64,000 nucleotides of DNA from Paenibacillus sp. JJ-223 (GCF_927798175.1 NZ_CAKMMP010000007.1:231329-295328); one strand, 5' to 3'; positions 1 through 9,099 are shown, numbered from the stretch's first letter. Notes: generated by a model from the letters alone, not told the origin. Translations and numbers: made by a program.

Positions 1-706
1 CTATATTGCGTGCATTGATGCGTTCCAGTACATCGTTCACTTGTAAAATGTGCTTCTCTTCAACGGGAAACCTGACCTTCATCCATGGTTCGAGTACAAC
101 GGGCGACGCCTGATTGTAGGCTTCCCGGAACCCAAGAAATCCGGCGATTTTGTAAGCCATCATGCTCGCATCCGTGCTGTTGTAGGAACCGTTGAGCAGG
201 CGTACGCGGATGTCCACAATGGGAAAGCGTCCTAGAATTCCACGGTGCATGATGCTCTGAATACCTTCGTCAATCGCCGGAATATATATTGCCGGGATAA
301 CGTTCTCATCCTCAACCTCATTGATAAACATGTAACCCTCGCCTCTGGGCAGCGGTTCGATGGCGATCCAGCAATGGCCATAAGTATCCCTGCCGGAGCT
401 CTGCCTGATAAAGCGTCCTTCGGCCGTGACTGCTTCACGAATCGTCGTTTTGTACAATATTTGCGGATCTCCTACCGACAACCCCAATCCAAACCGATCT
501 TTCAATTGTTCTGCCATTTCTCTAAGATACCATTCGCCCGGACCTGAAATAATGATCTGTTTATGATCCTCATCCGTGTACATATCAAAACTCAAGCCCT
601 CGTCAGCCATGTTCTTTAAGGCACGGAACATACCTTCAAATTCTCCTTTGGTATCCGGTCTCGATACCGTTATGTACATGTAATTTTCAGTGTTGCTGAT
701 CTGCAC
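1..706 (-). CDS. EF-G-like protein lacking GTPase domain (partial, runs off window)
   Basis: The reading frame is open to the window edge and covers about 235 codons. It resembles elongation factor G from domain III onward: a 'KxxxRALKNMADEG' domain III segment, then the domain IV opening 'EGRFIRQSSGRDTYG', the 'YIPAIDEGI' helix and 'PIVDIRVRLLNGSY'. No Walker A or G-domain motifs precede it. The start is GTG at 706, about ten bases after a GGAGGGAGG site; an in-frame GTG at 715 is possible but too close to that site. It is a diverged paralogue of the next upstream gene, 24 bases away, so the two form one transcript. Its role is unknown; a ribosome-binding or EF-G-mimicking function is inference. 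Confidence 0.7.
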   Translation of the reverse strand, partial: MQISNTENYMYITVSRPDTKGEFEGMFRALKNMADEGLSFDMYTDEDHKQIIISGPGEWYLREMAEQLKDRFGLGLSVGDPQILYKTTIREAVTAEGRFIRQSSGRDTYGHCWIAIEPLPRGEGYMFINEVEDENVIPAIYIPAIDEGIQSIMHRGILGRFPIVDIRVRLLNGSYNSTDASMMAYKIAGFLGFREAYNQASPVVLEPWMKVRFPVEEKHILQVNDVLERINARNI

Positions 707-729
707 TTTCTTCACTCCTCCCTCCTGTT

Positions 730-1737
730 TTAGCCTCTCGAATCTTCCCAGAATGAATCCACATAGTCACTCAGATAACGATCCTCAGACTCCTTGCCCC
801 ACTTTTCCCATTGAAAAAGATCCCGGTAATAGGCATCTGCCAAACGGGATGTCGCAATTATCGTTTCCTTCAAATCCTCTGGGACCGGATCATAATACGC
901 CAACTCTACGGTACATTGCCCGGCACTTTTCAGGTTTTCTTGGATCTGCTCACGATACTGAAGCCACTCCCTTAAAGGAACTTCGGCTTGCAACGAAATG
1001 CTGCCATCCGCATGTTCGCTCACATTACTGTTAGGACCAAGGAGTTGTGCAGCAAGTGACAGCAGGTTGGCATTGTTGTGGGTTACCTTCATTTCAACGT
1101 TCATATACGGCTCAAGAAGAATAGGATCGGCCTGACTGTACCCATTCCTAAAACCTATAGATGCAGCAATCTTATATGAAAATACGTTTGAATCCTTTTC
1201 ATGGTATGCCCCGTCATACAAACGGACTAAGACATCGACGATAGGCAAACCGCCGGTAAGTCCCCTATACATCGTGCTCTTCACACCTTCTTCAACCGCT
1301 GGAATGTACTCCTCGGGAATCACTTCATCATCTTCAATTAAATTGACAAACTCGTATCCTCCGCCTCTCGGAAGAGGCTCACACCTGAGCGAGCAAACGC
1401 CGAATTTATGTATGCCTCCGTTTTGTCTGACGTACCTTCCTTCAGATTCTACCGTTTTTCCAAGCGTCGTTTTATACAATACCTTGGGTTCCTGCTCCGC
1501 AACCATCACTTCCAACCCAAACTCACGCTTAAGTCGATCCATGATTTGATTGAATTGTTGCTCCCCTTGTACCGCAATGATGAACTGTTTTCGAACCTCT
1601 TCCCCGTAAACCGCAAAATTCAATCCCTCTTCTGCCAAACGTTTAAGGGCCAGCAGCATTCTTTTCAGTTCTTCCTTCGTCTTAGGCCGATCAATCGTGT
1701 AAGTCATGCATAGATCAGCCCAATGAACGGTTTTCAT
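730..1737 (-). CDS. EF-G-like protein with domains III-IV-V only
   Basis: The 335-residue product aligns by eye with the C-terminal half of elongation factor G or TetM-type proteins: domain III at about residues 12-85 ('KTKEELKRMLLALKRLAEEG'), domain IV at about 95-215 ('RYVRQNGGIHKFG', 'YIPAVEEGVKSTM', 'DGAYHEKDS', 'DPILLEPYMNVE'), domain V at about 215-290 and an extra acidic aromatic tail. There is no GTP-binding domain, and the gene begins with its own ribosome binding site (GAGGGGG), so it is not simply a truncated fusA. It follows the ATPase gene by 15 bases and precedes a paralogue, suggesting one operon. A full EF-G would be about 690 residues. Function is not established. Confidence 0.75.
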   Translation of the reverse strand: MKTVHWADLCMTYTIDRPKTKEELKRMLLALKRLAEEGLNFAVYGEEVRKQFIIAVQGEQQFNQIMDRLKREFGLEVMVAEQEPKVLYKTTLGKTVESEGRYVRQNGGIHKFGVCSLRCEPLPRGGGYEFVNLIEDDEVIPEEYIPAVEEGVKSTMYRGLTGGLPIVDVLVRLYDGAYHEKDSNVFSYKIAASIGFRNGYSQADPILLEPYMNVEMKVTHNNANLLSLAAQLLGPNSNVSEHADGSISLQAEVPLREWLQYREQIQENLKSAGQCTVELAYYDPVPEDLKETIIATSRLADAYYRDLFQWEKWGKESEDRYLSDYVDSFWEDSRG

Positions 1738-1752
1738 CATAATCCCCCTCTT

Positions 1753-2460
1753 TTAATCTCTGAATAATTCATCCAGCATCCGCCTCCGGTTTTCCAAAAA
1801 GCTGCGCGTGATTTGATAATGCTCTGTCTCCTCATAGTCCACCGTACAAATGCCGCTCTCGTCAAACCTCCAAATCTCCGCATCCGGATATCCGAGCAAA
1901 ATCGGGGAGTGCGTGGCGATGATGAATTGGGACGTGGGTGACATGTCATGCAATATTCGCAAAAGAGACAACTGCCGGGCAGGCGACAACGCTGCCTCAG
2001 GCTCGTCCAACAGATAGATGCCTTTCGAATCGAAGCGATTCACGAACAAGCTCAAAAAAGATTCGCCATGTGACTGTTCCAGCAAAGAACGACCGCCGTA
2101 TCGCTTAATTGCTCCTACATCGTCAATATGCTCGGCAAACTGATAGAACGATTCCGAACGCATGAAAAAGCCGTTAGACATTTTGGGCAGCCAGGCCAAA
2201 CGTAAATAATCGCCCAGCGCCGATTCGGAGGCATGCACGTCATAGACGTTGTTCTTCCCGCCTCCGGCCGTGTTGAAGCCGCATTGGTGGGCAATGCCCT
2301 CCAGCAGCGTCGACTTGCCCGAGCCGTTCTCCCCAACGAAAAACGTGACGTTGCGTCTGAATTTCAGCCGGGTCAAATGTTTGATCGCCGGGATGGTGAA
2401 CGGATATTGACGCGGCTTGTCCACGTGCTCTTTCATCAATTCCACGCTCCGCAAAAACAT
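1753..2460 (-). CDS. ABC-like AAA family ATPase (COG3910 type)
   Basis: A 235-residue soluble ATPase with Walker A 'GENGSGKST' (about residues 43-51), a signature-like 'QSHGES' (about 128-133), Walker B 'GIYLLDEPEAAL' and an H-loop 'ATHSP'. This is the layout of small stand-alone ABC-like ATPases (Rad50/RecF-like fold) that have no membrane partner. An AAGGAGTGAG site precedes the ATG. It lies between a metallophosphoesterase and the EF-G-like pair on the same strand with short gaps, so it is probably co-transcribed. The substrate is unknown; ABC-F-like action on ribosomes would need two ATPase domains, and this has one. Confidence 0.8.
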   Translation of the reverse strand: MFLRSVELMKEHVDKPRQYPFTIPAIKHLTRLKFRRNVTFFVGENGSGKSTLLEGIAHQCGFNTAGGGKNNVYDVHASESALGDYLRLAWLPKMSNGFFMRSESFYQFAEHIDDVGAIKRYGGRSLLEQSHGESFLSLFVNRFDSKGIYLLDEPEAALSPARQLSLLRILHDMSPTSQFIIATHSPILLGYPDAEIWRFDESGICTVDYEETEHYQITRSFLENRRRMLDELFRD

Positions 2461-2507
2461 GGGCTCACTCCTTTTTTTGATGGGTCAGTCTATAAAGCAA
2501 CCTTACC

Positions 2508-3248
2508 TTAAGGTTTGGCTTTCCCCGTTCGCAATGCAAACGCATAGTCTTCTCGTCCGTTCTGCAAGGCAATCCGGCTGGCTTGTTCCCAATCGTATTC
2601 GACCAGGACATGCTCCACAACCCAGTTCCCTGCTTCCTGACGATGCGCCAGAACATACTCTGCATAGGGAGTTCCGGATTCCATGACATGTGGATAAGGC
2701 TCTTCGTCCTCATAGGCGGGCAGTCCGACGCTGCCGGCATTCACCACCATTTTCCCTCCTGGTAAGTGCAGCGATTTGAACACATGGCTATGCCCGCAAA
2801 ACACGACCTTCTCTGGGATCGGATCAAGCTCCTTTTCCAATCGGTCAGCATCCTTATAATGAACCCCATCGGGAGTCACCTTTTCCAGCAAATACGCATG
2901 ATTCAGCCAAGGTGTCCCATGACAGAACAATAACTCTTCGTAAGACCAGGTTGCTTGGAACGTACCGATCCATGACAGCATGGTTTCATCCAGCAGCGGT
3001 CTGACGAAAGCATGGGTAAGCGATTCATGCTCTGCCTTTAGCAGCAGTTCGTCGCAATTCCCCATAATGTGAATCATATGTTCATGCCCCATCAATAGTT
3101 TTGCGGTCGCCAGCGGATCGATGGGGCCAAACAGGCTGTCTCCCAAGTTAACGACCAGATCCGCATCTCGCTTGGCAATGTCCTGCAGCACCGCCTCCAG
3201 CGCAAGATGGTTGCCATGAATATCGGATATGACAGCAATCGTTTTCAT
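2508..3248 (-). CDS. Metallophosphoesterase family protein
   Basis: The 246-residue product has the calcineurin-like phosphoesterase motif set: 'SDIHGN' (about residues 8-13), 'NLGDS' (about 35-39), 'GNCDE' and 'CGHSHVF'. These supply the two-metal site residues of the family. Length and order fit the YfcE/diadenosine tetraphosphatase-like branch, a cytosolic phosphodiesterase or phosphatase whose substrate cannot be told from sequence. The start is fixed by TAGGAGGGAAAAC before ATG. It is the first gene of a minus-strand run that continues into the ATPase (gap of 47 bases) and the EF-G-like genes. Confidence 0.85.
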   Translation of the reverse strand: MKTIAVISDIHGNHLALEAVLQDIAKRDADLVVNLGDSLFGPIDPLATAKLLMGHEHMIHIMGNCDELLLKAEHESLTHAFVRPLLDETMLSWIGTFQATWSYEELLFCHGTPWLNHAYLLEKVTPDGVHYKDADRLEKELDPIPEKVVFCGHSHVFKSLHLPGGKMVVNAGSVGLPAYEDEEPYPHVMESGTPYAEYVLAHRQEAGNWVVEHVLVEYDWEQASRIALQNGREDYAFALRTGKAKP

Positions 3249-3375
3249 GTTTTCCCTCCTATGGAGCTGTATGTTATTCCATCATACACCACGCCAACGG
3301 AGTTTCGGGACTTATTTCGTCGCCGTAACTTCTCATGGGGATCGCTTGCCAGCATTCCTCGGGTCACGTTTCAAG

Positions 3376-3408
3376 TCAAAAAAGGAGCAAGCTTCACGCT
3401 TGCCCCTT
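3376..3408 (-). terminator. Rho-independent terminator of the glycosyltransferase operon
   Basis: On the minus strand a GGGGCAAGC/GCTTGCTCC stem with a 5-base loop is followed by TTTTTT. It starts immediately after the stop codon of the glycosyltransferase gene. Confidence 0.85.
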
Positions 3409-4434
3409 TCAAGAACGGTATACGAATCTGCGCTGCGCCCAATAGCTGAACAGGAAAATGGTCACTTCCGTCAGCACCTTGGCAATGATCAGTGGAATGA
3501 TCAACTGTTGGTTATAGAAATACAGCAGGCCGTAGTTCATGAACAAAACCAGAACGACGAGCGCGAAATATTTTGGCATCGATTTGCTGATCTTCGACGT
3601 TTTGCCGCCTGAGAAGACATATTTGCGGTTCATCGTATAATTGAAGATCGAGCTGCACAACCTCGCGGTCACCACCGACAGGAACAGATTGCTGGTCATG
3701 TATTGGATGAGGAACAGCAGCGCAAAATCAATCAAAGCCGATATGACGGACGAGGTGCTGAACATGAGAATCGGCAAGTAGATGCGGTACGAGTCGACGA
3801 GCGGACGAAAGTGGGACGATTTGTTGTGATCCAGATACACCGTATCAATGAACACTTCCGTGACGGGGTACCCTTCCTTGTTGGCGTTCAGCAGCATGTT
3901 CATCTCGTACTCGAAACGGTCGCCCGGAACCTCGCAGAGCCAGTCCAGCATGGAATACGGAAAACCGCGCAAACCCGTTTGCGTATCATACACCTTCGTT
4001 CCGGTCGTTAATTTGAATACACCTCTCGTCACGCTGTTGCCGAAACGGCTGCGAAGCGGGACCTTGCCCGCAAACTTCCGGCTGCCGAGCACCATGCCCG
4101 GCCCGGTTTGCTGCTGCAGCGCGTCCACGACGCGTTTGATGTCATGCGGCAAATGCTGTCCGTCGCTGTCCGCGCAGACCACGTATCCTTGCGGCCCGAA
4201 TTCGCGAATGTGCCGGAAACCCGTTTTGAGCGCCCGCCCCTTGCCCAGATTGACGGGATGCGTCAGGACGGTACAGCCATAAGCTTCCGCCGTTTCGAAG
4301 ATTCCCCGGTATTTCGGGCCGCTGCCGTCATCCACAATGACGATGGGACCAAGTCGGAACGTCTGGAGCTGCATGATCAGGTTGAGCAGACGGACATCCG
4401 GCTCATATGCGGGTATTAAAATCGTCATGATCAT
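3409..4434 (-). CDS. Family 2 glycosyltransferase fused to a GtrA-like membrane domain
   Basis: The 341-residue product has an N-terminal GT-A glycosyltransferase fold of the dolichol-phosphate-mannose synthase type ('TILIPAYEP', 'IVIVDDGSG', 'NLGKGRALKTGF', metal-binding 'CADSDGQH'), residues about 1-210. Four hydrophobic segments after residue 220 match the GtrA domain, ending in the basic 'YWAQRRFVYRS'. Such fusions transfer sugars from nucleotide donors to polyprenyl phosphate and may flip the lipid-linked sugar for wall glycosylation. Its ATG overlaps the stop of the upstream glycosidase gene (ATGA), so the two are translationally coupled. Confidence 0.85.
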   Translation of the reverse strand: MIMTILIPAYEPDVRLLNLIMQLQTFRLGPIVIVDDGSGPKYRGIFETAEAYGCTVLTHPVNLGKGRALKTGFRHIREFGPQGYVVCADSDGQHLPHDIKRVVDALQQQTGPGMVLGSRKFAGKVPLRSRFGNSVTRGVFKLTTGTKVYDTQTGLRGFPYSMLDWLCEVPGDRFEYEMNMLLNANKEGYPVTEVFIDTVYLDHNKSSHFRPLVDSYRIYLPILMFSTSSVISALIDFALLFLIQYMTSNLFLSVVTARLCSSIFNYTMNRKYVFSGGKTSKISKSMPKYFALVVLVLFMNYGLLYFYNQQLIIPLIIAKVLTEVTIFLFSYWAQRRFVYRS

Positions 4435-5417
4435 TCACTCTCCTTCAGGTACAGGATGTCGCTTACGCCGCGTTCACTGTTTTTGCCCAGCGGATTGTTT
4501 ACGACTCTGCCCATGAAATACATCGTCGACGAGCCGCCGCCGTCCAGATTGTAAGCCTCGGTCGCCCCCAGATCCTTCATCGTCTGCGCCAGCTCGGCGA
4601 GCGTCATGCCCCGGCTGTCTTGCTGCCGACCGTCAACAACGACGAACACATAATGGTTCGGTGCAATCATGCCGATGGCGGTGCGTGGATTCGCATCCTG
4701 AATGGATCGGTTGCCAAAGTTTTTGTCGATCTCGACATGGCTGAAATCACTCGTAATCTCGCCGTCCTTTACCAGGATCGGCCCAAAGGACAACGTATTG
4801 GTCACTCCTTCAGCCAGCAGTTCCGAGGAGGAGACCTCCGTTTCGCTGTACGTCTTCATCGTACCGTCGCTCAGCAAAGCCATCGCGTCCCGGACCGGTT
4901 CATCCCGGTAGAGCGTGCCATTGCGAATAATGACGCCATCGTCACGAAAACCGTAATAGTCGCCGTTGATGGCAAAGATCGCATTGTTCGCTGCAGCAAT
5001 GTCCGACGTATCTTCGGTAATGTTCGTTCCGAAGCTATTGTCTGCCAAAGCGGCTTGCAGGCTGCTGGCATCCTTCATCACAACGTCGGCAACATAGTAG
5101 GTAATCTGGTCCGAACCGGAGCCAGTCTGCACTTTATCAATGCTGATGTTCAGGCTGTCGCTGGAATAGTTCCAGTCATCGTAATTGGCATTGGCTTCTG
5201 CGGCAGTCGTCGTGACGTTGGTCGATGAGCTGGCCTGTGCGGTATTGTCAGCCGCAACGACGACTTCGACGTGACGGATCAAATAACGGTCCGCAAGGCT
5301 GTACACGACGGTTCCGAGGCCCAGGACCACAACCATCGAAGCCGTCAGCCAGATGCGTTTTCGTTTGCTTTTCGTGCCGGAGCGCTGCTCCCGTGGGGGA
5401 TTATATGGTTTCATCAT
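4431..5417 (-). CDS. Phosphodiester glycosidase (NAGPA domain) family membrane-anchored protein
   Basis: A 328-residue protein with a basic N-terminus, one transmembrane segment (about residues 24-45) and a linker rich in Ala, Thr and Asn, then an extracytoplasmic domain with 'NAIFAINGDYYGFR', 'NPRTAIGMI' and 'GATEAYNLDGGGSSTMYFMG'. The last motif is typical of the NAGPA/exopolysaccharide biosynthesis phosphodiester glycosidase family. The start is the ATG at 5417 behind GAGGTGA; longer in-frame openings have no ribosome binding site. Its partner glycosyltransferase overlaps by four bases, so the pair probably makes or trims a cell-surface glycan. Confidence 0.82.
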   Translation of the reverse strand: MMKPYNPPREQRSGTKSKRKRIWLTASMVVVLGLGTVVYSLADRYLIRHVEVVVAADNTAQASSSTNVTTTAAEANANYDDWNYSSDSLNISIDKVQTGSGSDQITYYVADVVMKDASSLQAALADNSFGTNITEDTSDIAAANNAIFAINGDYYGFRDDGVIIRNGTLYRDEPVRDAMALLSDGTMKTYSETEVSSSELLAEGVTNTLSFGPILVKDGEITSDFSHVEIDKNFGNRSIQDANPRTAIGMIAPNHYVFVVVDGRQQDSRGMTLAELAQTMKDLGATEAYNLDGGGSSTMYFMGRVVNNPLGKNSERGVSDILYLKESE

Positions 5418-5509
5418 TTGGACGTTCACCTCATCAAGTTCTTTCTTAAGCACATGATAGAGCCGGTTGCTTAAATGAATCTGAAACATGTCGGCTCTGC
5501 CGAAGGGCA

Positions 5510-5556
5510 AAAAAAAGAAGGCCGCCCTCCCTTTATTCAGGGATAAGGCTGCCTTC
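5510..5556 (-). terminator. Terminator after the radical SAM gene
   Basis: On the minus strand AAGGCAGCCTTATCCCT pairs imperfectly with AGGGAGGGCGGCCTT around a short loop and is followed by CTTTTTTTT. It separates the radical SAM gene from the glycosidase operon. Confidence 0.8.
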
Positions 5557-5599
5557 ATTACTTTTGATATACCTTGGAAGGAAATCATCGTTCCAATCG

Positions 5600-6559
5600 T
5601 TATGCTTCATTTGAAAAGAGTGCATCGTAGGCCGGACAAGGGCGTTGGGTCAAAAACTCCGTGAGCGCTTCCGGTTGCTGTACATAAATGTCTTTCAGCG
5701 ATGTACCGTTATAAATGTTGCCGATGACGACCGGGTGGCATAATTCGCAGATCAGGATGTCTCCGTTGCCGTGCAAATGCAGCTGCTTCGTGCCGTCCAC
5801 GCAGTTGGAGAAGTATACACCCGGCTGTTCATGTAACCCGAGCCGCTCGGCAAAGCGATCCATGCACGTGAAATACAGCGTCGTATCCTCCCGTTTGTTC
5901 GCAATCAATTCATTCACCGATTGAACTAGCGCTTCCTGCGTCGCAATCCTGTCCCAATTGCTGTGCGGCATGACGATACTGTTCTGTATTTCATGGATGC
6001 GTACGCCTAGCTCATACACCTTCTCGCTGATCGCGGCCATGTTGGATTGAGTGCCTTCGAAGAGTAAGGTCTCTAATACCGTTTCCAGTCCGGCTTCCGC
6101 ACACATGCGGATGTTCTGTTCCAATCGCTCGTACATCCGCGGATGCACTCGGTAATAAGCCGCGTATTCTTCCGCATTGGTATAATTGAACGAAATATGG
6201 ATGTTGGACAGCCCCGCATCGCGCAGCGCAACAATCCGTTCCTCCGTCAGCAGGCTGGCGTTGGTGTTCAGCTGCGTATCAATGCCATGCGCCCCGCAGT
6301 AAGATACGATGTCCAAACAATCCTGGTACTTCAGCGTCACCTCTCCCCCGGACAAGCGCACACGCTTCAAAGCAGGAAGTTCACGGATGATGCGTATAAC
6401 CTCCTCCCCGCTGATGCATTGCCCGTCGTCCCGGTTATAGGCGCAGCAATAATCGCATTTGTAATTGCAGTTGGAGGTGACCCCGACCTCCAGTCCTTCC
6501 AAATCGTATACGCCGGGCGTTTCAAGCTCCAGCGCTTTGTACTTGTTTTTTGCAGTCAT
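5600..6559 (-). CDS. Radical SAM domain protein
   Basis: The 319-residue product carries the cluster motif 'CNYKCDYC' (CxxxCxxC, about residues 28-35), then 'RLSGGEVTL' and 'TNASLLTEERI', the SAM-binding features of the MoaA/PqqE-like superfamily. A C-terminal Cys set ('CVDGTKQLHLHGNGDILICELC') resembles an auxiliary cluster or SPASM-like region, but it is short. The ATG at 6559 follows GGGAGGTC at a good distance; the longer frame upstream lacks signals. It appears monocistronic with its own terminator. No obvious peptide substrate gene is adjacent, so the reaction is unknown. Confidence 0.82.
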   Translation of the reverse strand: MTAKNKYKALELETPGVYDLEGLEVGVTSNCNYKCDYCCAYNRDDGQCISGEEVIRIIRELPALKRVRLSGGEVTLKYQDCLDIVSYCGAHGIDTQLNTNASLLTEERIVALRDAGLSNIHISFNYTNAEEYAAYYRVHPRMYERLEQNIRMCAEAGLETVLETLLFEGTQSNMAAISEKVYELGVRIHEIQNSIVMPHSNWDRIATQEALVQSVNELIANKREDTTLYFTCMDRFAERLGLHEQPGVYFSNCVDGTKQLHLHGNGDILICELCHPVVIGNIYNGTSLKDIYVQQPEALTEFLTQRPCPAYDALFSNEA

Positions 6560-6693
6560 GCCATAGACCTCCCGTACATCCTGATTCGGCATTGCCGATA
6601 ACCCAAAAAGTATACAGGACTCACGTACGGCCTGAATATGACATTTCCCATATGGCATACTCGTCCTCAGCTTTTCAACGCCATTGTTCAAAC

Positions 6694-6728
6694 GAAGAAA
6701 AACCATCTCCCGGAAACGGGACATGGTT
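6694..6728 (-). terminator. Terminator after the DUF1877 gene
   Basis: On the minus strand AACCATGTCCCG, loop TTTC, CGGGAGATGGTT and then TTTTTC form a standard intrinsic terminator just past the stop codon. Confidence 0.85.
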
Positions 6729-6737
6729 CTATTGCCA

Positions 6738-7214
6738 TCAGAAAATATAAAACACGATACCTTTCCCCTCTGCCACGCTCTTGGCATAAAAACGCCCGAT
6801 TTCGTCCAAGTTGACCTTCAGATAGTCGTAAAATTCCTGTTGTTCGTCTCCCTCCACAAGAGGGTAGATCTGCTCTTCCACCATCGTTTGAAAGTCATAA
6901 CGTTCCTTCAGCTCATCTTCGGTCACCCCTTCCAGATAAACCGCTGCTTCCTTCACTTGCTCGACAAATAGATAGAACGCGCCGAAACTCCCAAAATCGA
7001 GATACTGCTCGTCCCGCAGGGGGACGACATAGCCTTGCGGCGGTTCGCCGTCATTCAACTCTTCGGTTAACCAAAAATGAATGCCTTCCCAAGACTTATC
7101 AATATCCAATTCCTCGTATTTCTGCAGATCCACGTCATTCAAAAGCAAACTGCCTTCTGCTAATTTCACGATAAACTCGTTCGGCATTGCCACATATTGT
7201 CCGATCATTCCCAT
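6738..7214 (-). CDS. DUF1877 (YfbM-like) family protein
   Basis: A 158-residue cytosolic protein with the YfbM/DUF1877 hallmarks: an N-terminal 'MGMIGQY', 'LDIDKSWEGIHFWLT', a 'FGSFGAFYLFVEQVKE' segment and a C-terminal 'FYDYLKVNLDEIGRFY' followed by a hydrophobic end. The family has no firm biochemical role. AAGGAGG precedes the ATG. It has its own terminator and reads as a single gene. Confidence 0.8.
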   Translation of the reverse strand: MGMIGQYVAMPNEFIVKLAEGSLLLNDVDLQKYEELDIDKSWEGIHFWLTEELNDGEPPQGYVVPLRDEQYLDFGSFGAFYLFVEQVKEAAVYLEGVTEDELKERYDFQTMVEEQIYPLVEGDEQQEFYDYLKVNLDEIGRFYAKSVAEGKGIVFYIF

Positions 7215-7343
7215 GGTTTGGCCTCCTTATCCATAAAATCCACCCAGATGTATCCTGAATCCCGAAATCTCCGTGGAAAAAGACGTCAATGCTTGAGCTG
7301 GAGTATCAGGCATTTTTCCTGATGCATCCTTCATAACCGTACC

Positions 7344-7925
7344 CTAACTGTCACTACATCCTGACTCAAAATCCACACGAATGATGGCATAGAGCTTCAA
7401 GTCCAATCTCTGTTCTTTCACCTGCATATAGCTCCGGAGCGTACCTTCATAGGTCATGCCTGACTTCTCCATGACTCTGGCTGATCCTATATTTTCCACC
7501 ATGCATTTCGCCTCAATACGCTCAAGCCCCATCTCCTCGAAGCCAAAACGGATCACCCGGCGAATAACCTCGCTCATGATGCCTTTATTCCAGTATGCAG
7601 GAGACAATACATATCCAAGCTCGGCGGTAAGCTGACTTTGATTGCAATTGACATAGTTGCAGCTGCCAATCAGATTTCCTGATCCTTTGTCCTCGATCCC
7701 CCATGGCCCCATTTTTCGCGTCTCGTACTGATTTTGGATAAAATCGATAAATCCCCGAGTATCTTCCCTGCTCTGATGCGCATCCCATGTTGTGAACTGC
7801 GAAACGACGGGAATCGAGCAATATGCGTACATATCTTCCAAATCTTCATGCGTAATCGGCCGAAGCCAGGTACGTTCCGTTTCCAGCCTCGGAAATGGAT
7901 CAAAGCATTGCTCCATCGTTTTCAT
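7344..7925 (-). CDS. GNAT family N-acetyltransferase (RimJ/RimL-like)
   Basis: The 193-residue product matches the RimJ/RimL/SpeG-like acetyltransferases: 'LETERTWLRPITHEDLEDMY' near the N-terminus, 'ELGYVLSPAYWNKGIMSEVIRRVIRFGF' as the acetyl-CoA binding region and 'GSARVMEKSGMTYEGTLR' as the conserved motif B end. It transfers an acetyl group from acetyl-CoA to an amine, with the acceptor unknown. CAGGGGGCGG precedes the ATG. The genes around it share no obvious pathway. Confidence 0.85.
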   Translation of the reverse strand: MKTMEQCFDPFPRLETERTWLRPITHEDLEDMYAYCSIPVVSQFTTWDAHQSREDTRGFIDFIQNQYETRKMGPWGIEDKGSGNLIGSCNYVNCNQSQLTAELGYVLSPAYWNKGIMSEVIRRVIRFGFEEMGLERIEAKCMVENIGSARVMEKSGMTYEGTLRSYMQVKEQRLDLKLYAIIRVDFESGCSDS

Positions 7926-8160
7926 GAAACCGCCCCCTGATTTTGAATTACAAATCTCATGAAAAATATTCCATTCGGGATATTAGACTAATCTATAGGA
8001 TTTGTTATTTTTAGGCAACTAAAAAATGAGCAGCCATAATCCCCTTCTTGATATCGCTATACTTTTGCCATGTTCTGTGCACAATTCCGGCGCCATAATG
8101 AATGTATGCATTTTGTGGGAACGGTATTGATTCGGAAGAAATAAGAGAGGAGAATGGCCT

Positions 8161-9099
8161 ATGGCTAACCCAAAAATAAAACTGCATCCCCTGCACGACA
8201 TCGCTGCGTACACGGAGGGATACGAAGTGGTATCGACCCAACTCGGCGGAGATGGCCGGATTTACGTGCTGCTGATCGACCGCATCCCCGAAAGAGAAGA
8301 TGGCATGTTCGTTCCAGCCAAGCTGCGGCAATTCCGCACGTACAAAGCGTTGATCATCGGGGATTCCTGCATTCAGGAAGTGCTGCTCTGGGGACAAACG
8401 TTCAACTATCATTACTTGCAGCCTCTGGGTGAGCATTTGCTCCTGGTTGGCGCACGCTGCACGCGTTATGGGGACGGCAAGCATGATCTCAACGCCAAAG
8501 TCATCGATGCCGAAGGAATTACGGTTCGTGAATTTTTGCTGGGAGACGGCATCCAAGATGTTCAGGTGACGGAGGATGGCACGATCTGGACCGGGTACTT
8601 CGACGAGGGGGTATTCGGCAATTATGGCTGGGGTGAACCCGTTGGGGCACAAGGACTTATTGCCTGGGACGATCAAGGCAACAAACGCTTCGAAAATCAA
8701 GCAGCCGACATCGCAGATTGTTATGCCTTGAACGTCGTGAACGAACAGGAAGTTTGGTTCTACTATTACGCGGATTTCAAGCTTGGCCTGATTAGAGGCG
8801 GCACCCATCGCCCGCAGACCACGTTCATCAATCCTGGCCTGTCGGGCTCTTCCGGGTTCTGCACGGATGGTTACCACTTCCTGTTCGACGCGGGGTATGG
8901 CAAGCATGGTTTCTTCGTTTTGAAAAAACAGGATAAGCCCGGCCGTCTGACCAAAGGGCAGCGCATTTCATTTGTAAATGAAGATTCCCAACCATTGCAG
9001 GCCGCGCGGCAAAGCTTTCGCCAGCATCAATTGCTCTTAAGCGAAGGAAGCAAGCTGTACTTGACCGATGTTGGGCAATTGGCTGCAGTGCTGGACTAA
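8161..9099 (+). CDS. Uncharacterised beta-propeller-like protein
   Basis: The 312-residue protein has no signal peptide or membrane segment and reads as repeated beta-rich blades ('DGRIYVLLID', 'HLLLVGARCTRYGDGKHDLNAKVID', 'DVQVTEDGTIWTGYFDEGVFGNYGWGEPVGAQGL'). The aromatic, Gly-rich 'WTGYFDEGVFGNYG' motif recalls conserved hypothetical proteins of bacilli and actinomycetes of unknown role. GAGAGGAG precedes the ATG. Its TAA overlaps, in opposite direction, the TAG of the next gene by four bases, so the two genes are packed tail to tail. Confidence 0.75.
   Translation: MANPKIKLHPLHDIAAYTEGYEVVSTQLGGDGRIYVLLIDRIPEREDGMFVPAKLRQFRTYKALIIGDSCIQEVLLWGQTFNYHYLQPLGEHLLLVGARCTRYGDGKHDLNAKVIDAEGITVREFLLGDGIQDVQVTEDGTIWTGYFDEGVFGNYGWGEPVGAQGLIAWDDQGNKRFENQAADIADCYALNVVNEQEVWFYYYADFKLGLIRGGTHRPQTTFINPGLSGSSGFCTDGYHFLFDAGYGKHGFFVLKKQDKPGRLTKGQRISFVNEDSQPLQAARQSFRQHQLLLSEGSKLYLTDVGQLAAVLD

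Noticed and set aside
4620..5228. A 202-codon plus-strand frame opposite the phosphodiester glycosidase
   Set aside because: Shadow frame; the minus-strand protein carries clear family motifs.
8011..8907. A 298-codon open frame on the minus strand opposite the propeller-like gene
   Set aside because: It is antisense to a gene with a proper ribosome binding site, has no recognisable motifs, and its product has the biased composition of a shadow frame.
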